From Chitinophagaceae bacterium (GTDB lineage Bacteria; Bacteroidota; Bacteroidia; Chitinophagales; Chitinophagaceae): 9,463 bases of DNA. Below are positions 7,137 through 9,463 of this stretch, one piece after another. The notes beneath the pieces were generated by a model, which worked only from the letters and a program-made list of their open reading frames with translations, was not told the origin of the DNA and did not search any database. Both the position numbers and the translations under genes were made by a program. Location of the stretch: contig DMPB01000195.1 of NCBI GenBank assembly GCA_003456175.1, positions 9,209 through 18,671 of the forward strand. The letters are read 5' to 3'. The number at the start of each line of letters is the position of its first letter. Position 1 is the stretch's first letter.

Positions 7137-9077
7137 TTAGTTTTTGGTGAGAACCACTTGCTCTTTATACTGAGCTACTAGTTGCTTAACAATGTTATTC
7201 CAATCTGTAAAACGATTGGGTTGTAGTAAAATATATTTGACTTGTATGGTTTGATGGCAAATAACCTGATTATTTTTTTGCTCATATGTTATTTCAAAAC
7301 GCAACAAATCGTTTTCGGCTTTGAAGTTTTTAGGGATGTAAGAAGCCGTATAACCTTGCGGTAAATGAAGAATATGATACTGCTCTATGGTATAATGGAA
7401 ATCGTTTTCTAATGCCATCATACGTTTAGCGGTATCGATACCCGGACCATTAAAAAACTTCTCAAGATTAAGGTTAATGAATATTTCATTACCTGCTCGT
7501 TTTACATAATCGGGCACTTCGTAATTACCTTTAATAATTGCCTCTCGTAACAGTGGATTCGCTTTAATGATTTCGTAAGTAGATACTTTGAATTTATTAC
7601 TAGCCTTTCCTAGTTTATACTTCACATAATCGGCAGTACCGACGCTATCTTTATACATCAGCGCATCGTACAATTCGTTACCAAAATAGCCATTGTAATG
7701 TACCACCATATTACCCTTAATACCTTCAGGTGTAATGTGTATGAACGTACTATCTATTACTTTACTAGCGGTTGCAGGCATGGTAGATACACGCACTAAT
7801 TCGTATTTGTTTTCATTAATTGCTATCAGAGCTTGCTTATTTTGAATAGCATCGGTAGGATAACCGAAAATGCAATGCGGATCGGTAGCATCTAAAAACA
7901 CCCATTGACCGTTGAGTTGCACTGCAGCAATCATGTGATTATCGGTAATTGGGCTAGGCACTTCTGTATAATCGTAAGGTATATCGTTGGTTCCAATCCA
8001 AGTGAAGTAGGCTTTTAATCCGGCTAACTGCATTAGTGCTGTTAAGATACTGGTCATGTCTTTACAATCGCCGTAGCGTTTATCGCATACATCGGCAGCT
8101 CTGCGTGGAATAAAGCCACCATCGCCATCTTCAAAAGCAACGTATTTGATATGTGCTTGTACCCAGGTGTAAATATTGCGAGCCTTTTCTTCGTCGGTTT
8201 TAGCATTTACCGTAAGGCTATCACTTAATTTTTTGAGACTGGCTTCTTTGTTGTTATCGAGGTTTTTAATGAAGCTGTAATTCCAACGATACAAATCATC
8301 TACGCTACTCAAAAATGGCTGCTTGGTACCATTATCGTCGGTATAGTTTTGTATCAGTATAATTACATGAGGTTCGTAATAGGCAGCAGCAGGAGCAGCA
8401 CCGTAACGATCTTTGTATTTTAAGCCACTTGCGGTAAATGTTAATGTTGTATTTCGCCGCCCTTCATCTTTATTCACTTTGATAACACCATCCGGATCGT
8501 TTTTGATGATGTACTTCACTTCCATATTGGTAGGATGCGTGAAGGTGTACACCGCATTTTCCACAGGTATGTATGATGAGAAATAGAAGGGTGAAATCAG
8601 ATGTGCATCTTTATTAAACTCTTCAACATTCACAACTGCAAAAGAGCCTTTTGTGAGTGATGGAAAATCGAAGCTACTCTCTTTAACATCGTCATAAAAG
8701 ATACCGCTGCTAACGGAGCTTTGTGTTTTGACTTCCGACACTTTCATTTTTCGGAACTTGCCACCTTCATTGAAATTGGTGTATGCTTCTAATGATTTTA
8801 ACTCATTATAAGAACCATGATAAACCGTATACCGGTTGTATTGACCATTTGCTCTATCGTTGAGAATAGCCATTACATCAGACTCTTTGGTAACGGCCTG
8901 AATAACACCTTTATTTTCTTGAATGGTCACATTACGTTTTCTTTCCCAGAACACTGCGTGTTCGCTTGGATATTTTACCGTAAGGGCCTCTATAGATTGT
9001 GCGTGTGCAACAATACCTGTAACAATAGTAGCGATACAACTACCACTAACCTTTAACCACCTTCTCCAATACGCCAT
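7137..9077 (-). CDS. Secreted DUF3857 and transglutaminase-like domain protein
   Basis: The 646-residue protein has an N-terminal signal peptide (basic YWRRWLK, hydrophobic core about 12-25, probable cleavage AHA|Q after residue 26). A DUF3857-like domain occupies roughly residues 40-250. It is followed by a transglutaminase-like core with an intact papain-type triad: C338 in KRYGDCKDM, H381 in TDNHMIAAV and D396 in VFLDATDP, preceded by the typical helix ARNIYTWVQAHIKY. The C-terminal part is DUF3858-like, ending EQVVLTKN. Such domains act as proteases, amidases or transferases on peptides in other families; the substrate here is unknown. The ATG at 9077 is preferred because it yields the signal peptide, and it overlaps the upstream MORN-like gene by 32 nt. 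The gene carries three or four times more dispersed-motif copies than any neighbour (copies 6-9). It lies 6 nt upstream of its degenerate paralogue. Confidence 0.92.
   Translation of the reverse strand: MAYWRRWLKVSGSCIATIVTGIVAHAQSIEALTVKYPSEHAVFWERKRNVTIQENKGVIQAVTKESDVMAILNDRANGQYNRYTVYHGSYNELKSLEAYTNFNEGGKFRKMKVSEVKTQSSVSSGIFYDDVKESSFDFPSLTKGSFAVVNVEEFNKDAHLISPFYFSSYIPVENAVYTFTHPTNMEVKYIIKNDPDGVIKVNKDEGRRNTTLTFTASGLKYKDRYGAAPAAAYYEPHVIILIQNYTDDNGTKQPFLSSVDDLYRWNYSFIKNLDNNKEASLKKLSDSLTVNAKTDEEKARNIYTWVQAHIKYVAFEDGDGGFIPRRAADVCDKRYGDCKDMTSILTALMQLAGLKAYFTWIGTNDIPYDYTEVPSPITDNHMIAAVQLNGQWVFLDATDPHCIFGYPTDAIQNKQALIAINENKYELVRVSTMPATASKVIDSTFIHITPEGIKGNMVVHYNGYFGNELYDALMYKDSVGTADYVKYKLGKASNKFKVSTYEIIKANPLLREAIIKGNYEVPDYVKRAGNEIFINLNLEKFFNGPGIDTAKRMMALENDFHYTIEQYHILHLPQGYTASYIPKNFKAENDLLRFEITYEQKNNQVICHQTIQVKYILLQPNRFTDWNNIVKQLVAQYKEQVVLTKN
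7354..7367 (+). repeat. Dispersed motif copy 6, CCTTGCGGTAAATG (inside DUF3857-transglutaminase gene)
   Basis: This is an exact match in the G form near the 3' end of the gene. The coding strand reads TTA CCG CAA GGT, translated LPQG in ILHLPQGYTAS. It shares 18 identical nt with intergenic copy 5. Confidence 0.85.
8204..8217 (-). repeat. Dispersed motif copy 7, CCTTACGGTAAATG (inside DUF3857-transglutaminase gene)
   Basis: This is an exact match in the A form. The coding strand reads CTT ACG GTA AAT, translated LTVN in the linker SDSLTVNAKTDEEK just before the transglutaminase-like core. Confidence 0.85.
8427..8440 (+). repeat. Dispersed motif copy 8, ACTTGCGGTAAATG (inside DUF3857-transglutaminase gene)
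   Basis: It matches 13 of 14 positions (the first C is A), in the G form. The coding strand uses a third frame: ACA TTT ACC GCA AGT, read TFTAS in TLTFTASGLK. Confidence 0.8.
8972..8985 (-). repeat. Dispersed motif copy 9, CCTTACGGTAAAAT (5' end of DUF3857-transglutaminase gene)
   Basis: It matches 12 of 14 positions (the last two differ), in the A form. The coding strand reads CTT ACG GTA AAA, translated LTVK in SIEALTVKYPSE, directly after the predicted signal-peptide cleavage site. Confidence 0.8.
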
Positions 9078-9463
9078 GATAATAGTTTCTTGTTTCTGTT
9101 AATTTTCCATTGCTATCGTAGAACTTATGTTCGCCTACTCTTATGCCATGGTTGTAATGTTCTTCGCTTTTTAGCTTGCCATTTTCGTAATATGTTTTAA
9201 CCACACCGTGTAAGCTACCATATTCGTAGTTTTCTTGTTTTTCGATGTTGCCATTTAAATGGTATACTGTTTTCAAACCATGTTCATCGCCAAGTTCTCG
9301 CTTACCATCAATATATGGCTTACCATTGGAGAAGTATATTTTGCGAACACCCTGAACGATGTAATCTTCAAAATTGATTTCGCAGCTTTTATTACCATTT
9401 TTAAAATAACCGACTACTAATGCCTTGCCACTTTTCACAGCAATAGGTGTTACCAGTTTGCCA
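9046..9463 (-). CDS. YwqK/MORN-like repeat protein (5' end outside window)
   Basis: The frame is open to the right edge; 138 codons are visible, ending in TAG at 9046-9048. The in-frame GTG at 9438 is not a convincing start, since the frame continues upstream as GKLVTPIAVKSG. The sequence consists of repeats of roughly 22-25 residues with the pattern G-x-x-K-x-Y-(F)-x-NG-K: GVRKIYFSNGKPY, GLKTVYHLNGNIE, GVVKTYYENGKLK and GEHKFYDSNGKLT. This is the MORN_2 pattern often annotated as 'YwqK family antitoxin'. In Bacteroidota these proteins are common and mostly uncharacterised; no toxin partner is seen here, so that name should not be taken as function. The 3' end overlaps the start of the DUF3857-transglutaminase gene by 32 nt, arguing for co-transcription. 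Confidence 0.85.
   Translation of the reverse strand, partial: GKLVTPIAVKSGKALVVGYFKNGNKSCEINFEDYIVQGVRKIYFSNGKPYIDGKRELGDEHGLKTVYHLNGNIEKQENYEYGSLHGVVKTYYENGKLKSEEHYNHGIRVGEHKFYDSNGKLTETRNYYHGVLEKVVKG

Noticed and set aside
2011..8985. CRISPR array or tandem repeat as explanation for the iterated motif
   Set aside because: Spacing is irregular (tens to thousands of bases), orientation is mixed, and copies lie inside genes.
2011..8985. Identity with the Haemophilus uptake signal AAGTGCGGT
   Set aside because: Only TGCGGT is shared with the G form; half of the copies read TACGGT and the flanks differ. The resemblance is noted but is not evidence of the same element.
9046..9463. Toxin-antitoxin system based on the YwqK 'antitoxin' label
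   Set aside because: No toxin-like partner gene is present; the label comes from a loosely named repeat family.

Overview
The window reads as ordinary chromosomal DNA of a Bacteroidota bacterium, most likely near the Chitinophagaceae. The evidence is the pair of secreted DUF3857-type proteins, the C-terminal half of a Bacteroidota-style M23 metallopeptidase, a YwqK/MORN-like protein, AT-rich start regions without clear Shine-Dalgarno sequences, and AT-rich codon choice. The genus assignment is inference; no rRNA or marker gene is present.

Layout from left to right. On the plus strand, the 3' part of a probable M23 peptidase gene (1-789) overlaps by 23 nt a bcp-type peroxiredoxin gene (767-1231). 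Everything from 1277 to the right edge is on the minus strand. The first minus-strand block, read from its 5' end, is gnd (5003-3603), zwf (3569-2049) and pgl (2002-1277): a compact operon for the whole oxidative branch of the pentose phosphate pathway. A 132-nt non-coding stretch (5037-5168) separates it from a second block and holds a clear Rho-independent terminator for that block. The second block, again from its 5' end, is a partial YwqK/MORN-repeat gene entering from the right edge, a secreted DUF3857 protein with an intact transglutaminase-like Cys-His-Asp triad (9077-7137), and a secreted paralogue in which all three catalytic positions are replaced (7130-5169). The first two overlap by 32 nt and the last two are 6 nt apart, so the block looks co-transcribed.

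The gene content is conventional. The most unusual signal lies on top of it: a 14-nt motif, CCTTRCGGTAAATG, with a near-palindromic core TTACGGTAA, occurs nine times between 2011 and 8985. It occurs in both orientations, both between genes and inside four different coding contexts, where it is translated as LTVN/LTVK, LPQG or FTAS depending on frame. Two inverted copies flank the leader region of gnd. By simple base-count reasoning, even one 10-nt core would be unexpected in a window this size, so this is probably a genome-wide iterated element of unknown role (uptake-sequence-like, HIP1-like, a chromosome-organisation site, or a tiny mobile or recombinogenic repeat). Other points worth a look are the inactive transglutaminase partner and a 6-phosphogluconate dehydrogenase whose nucleotide-binding loop looks NAD-type while its operon partner Zwf looks NADP-type.
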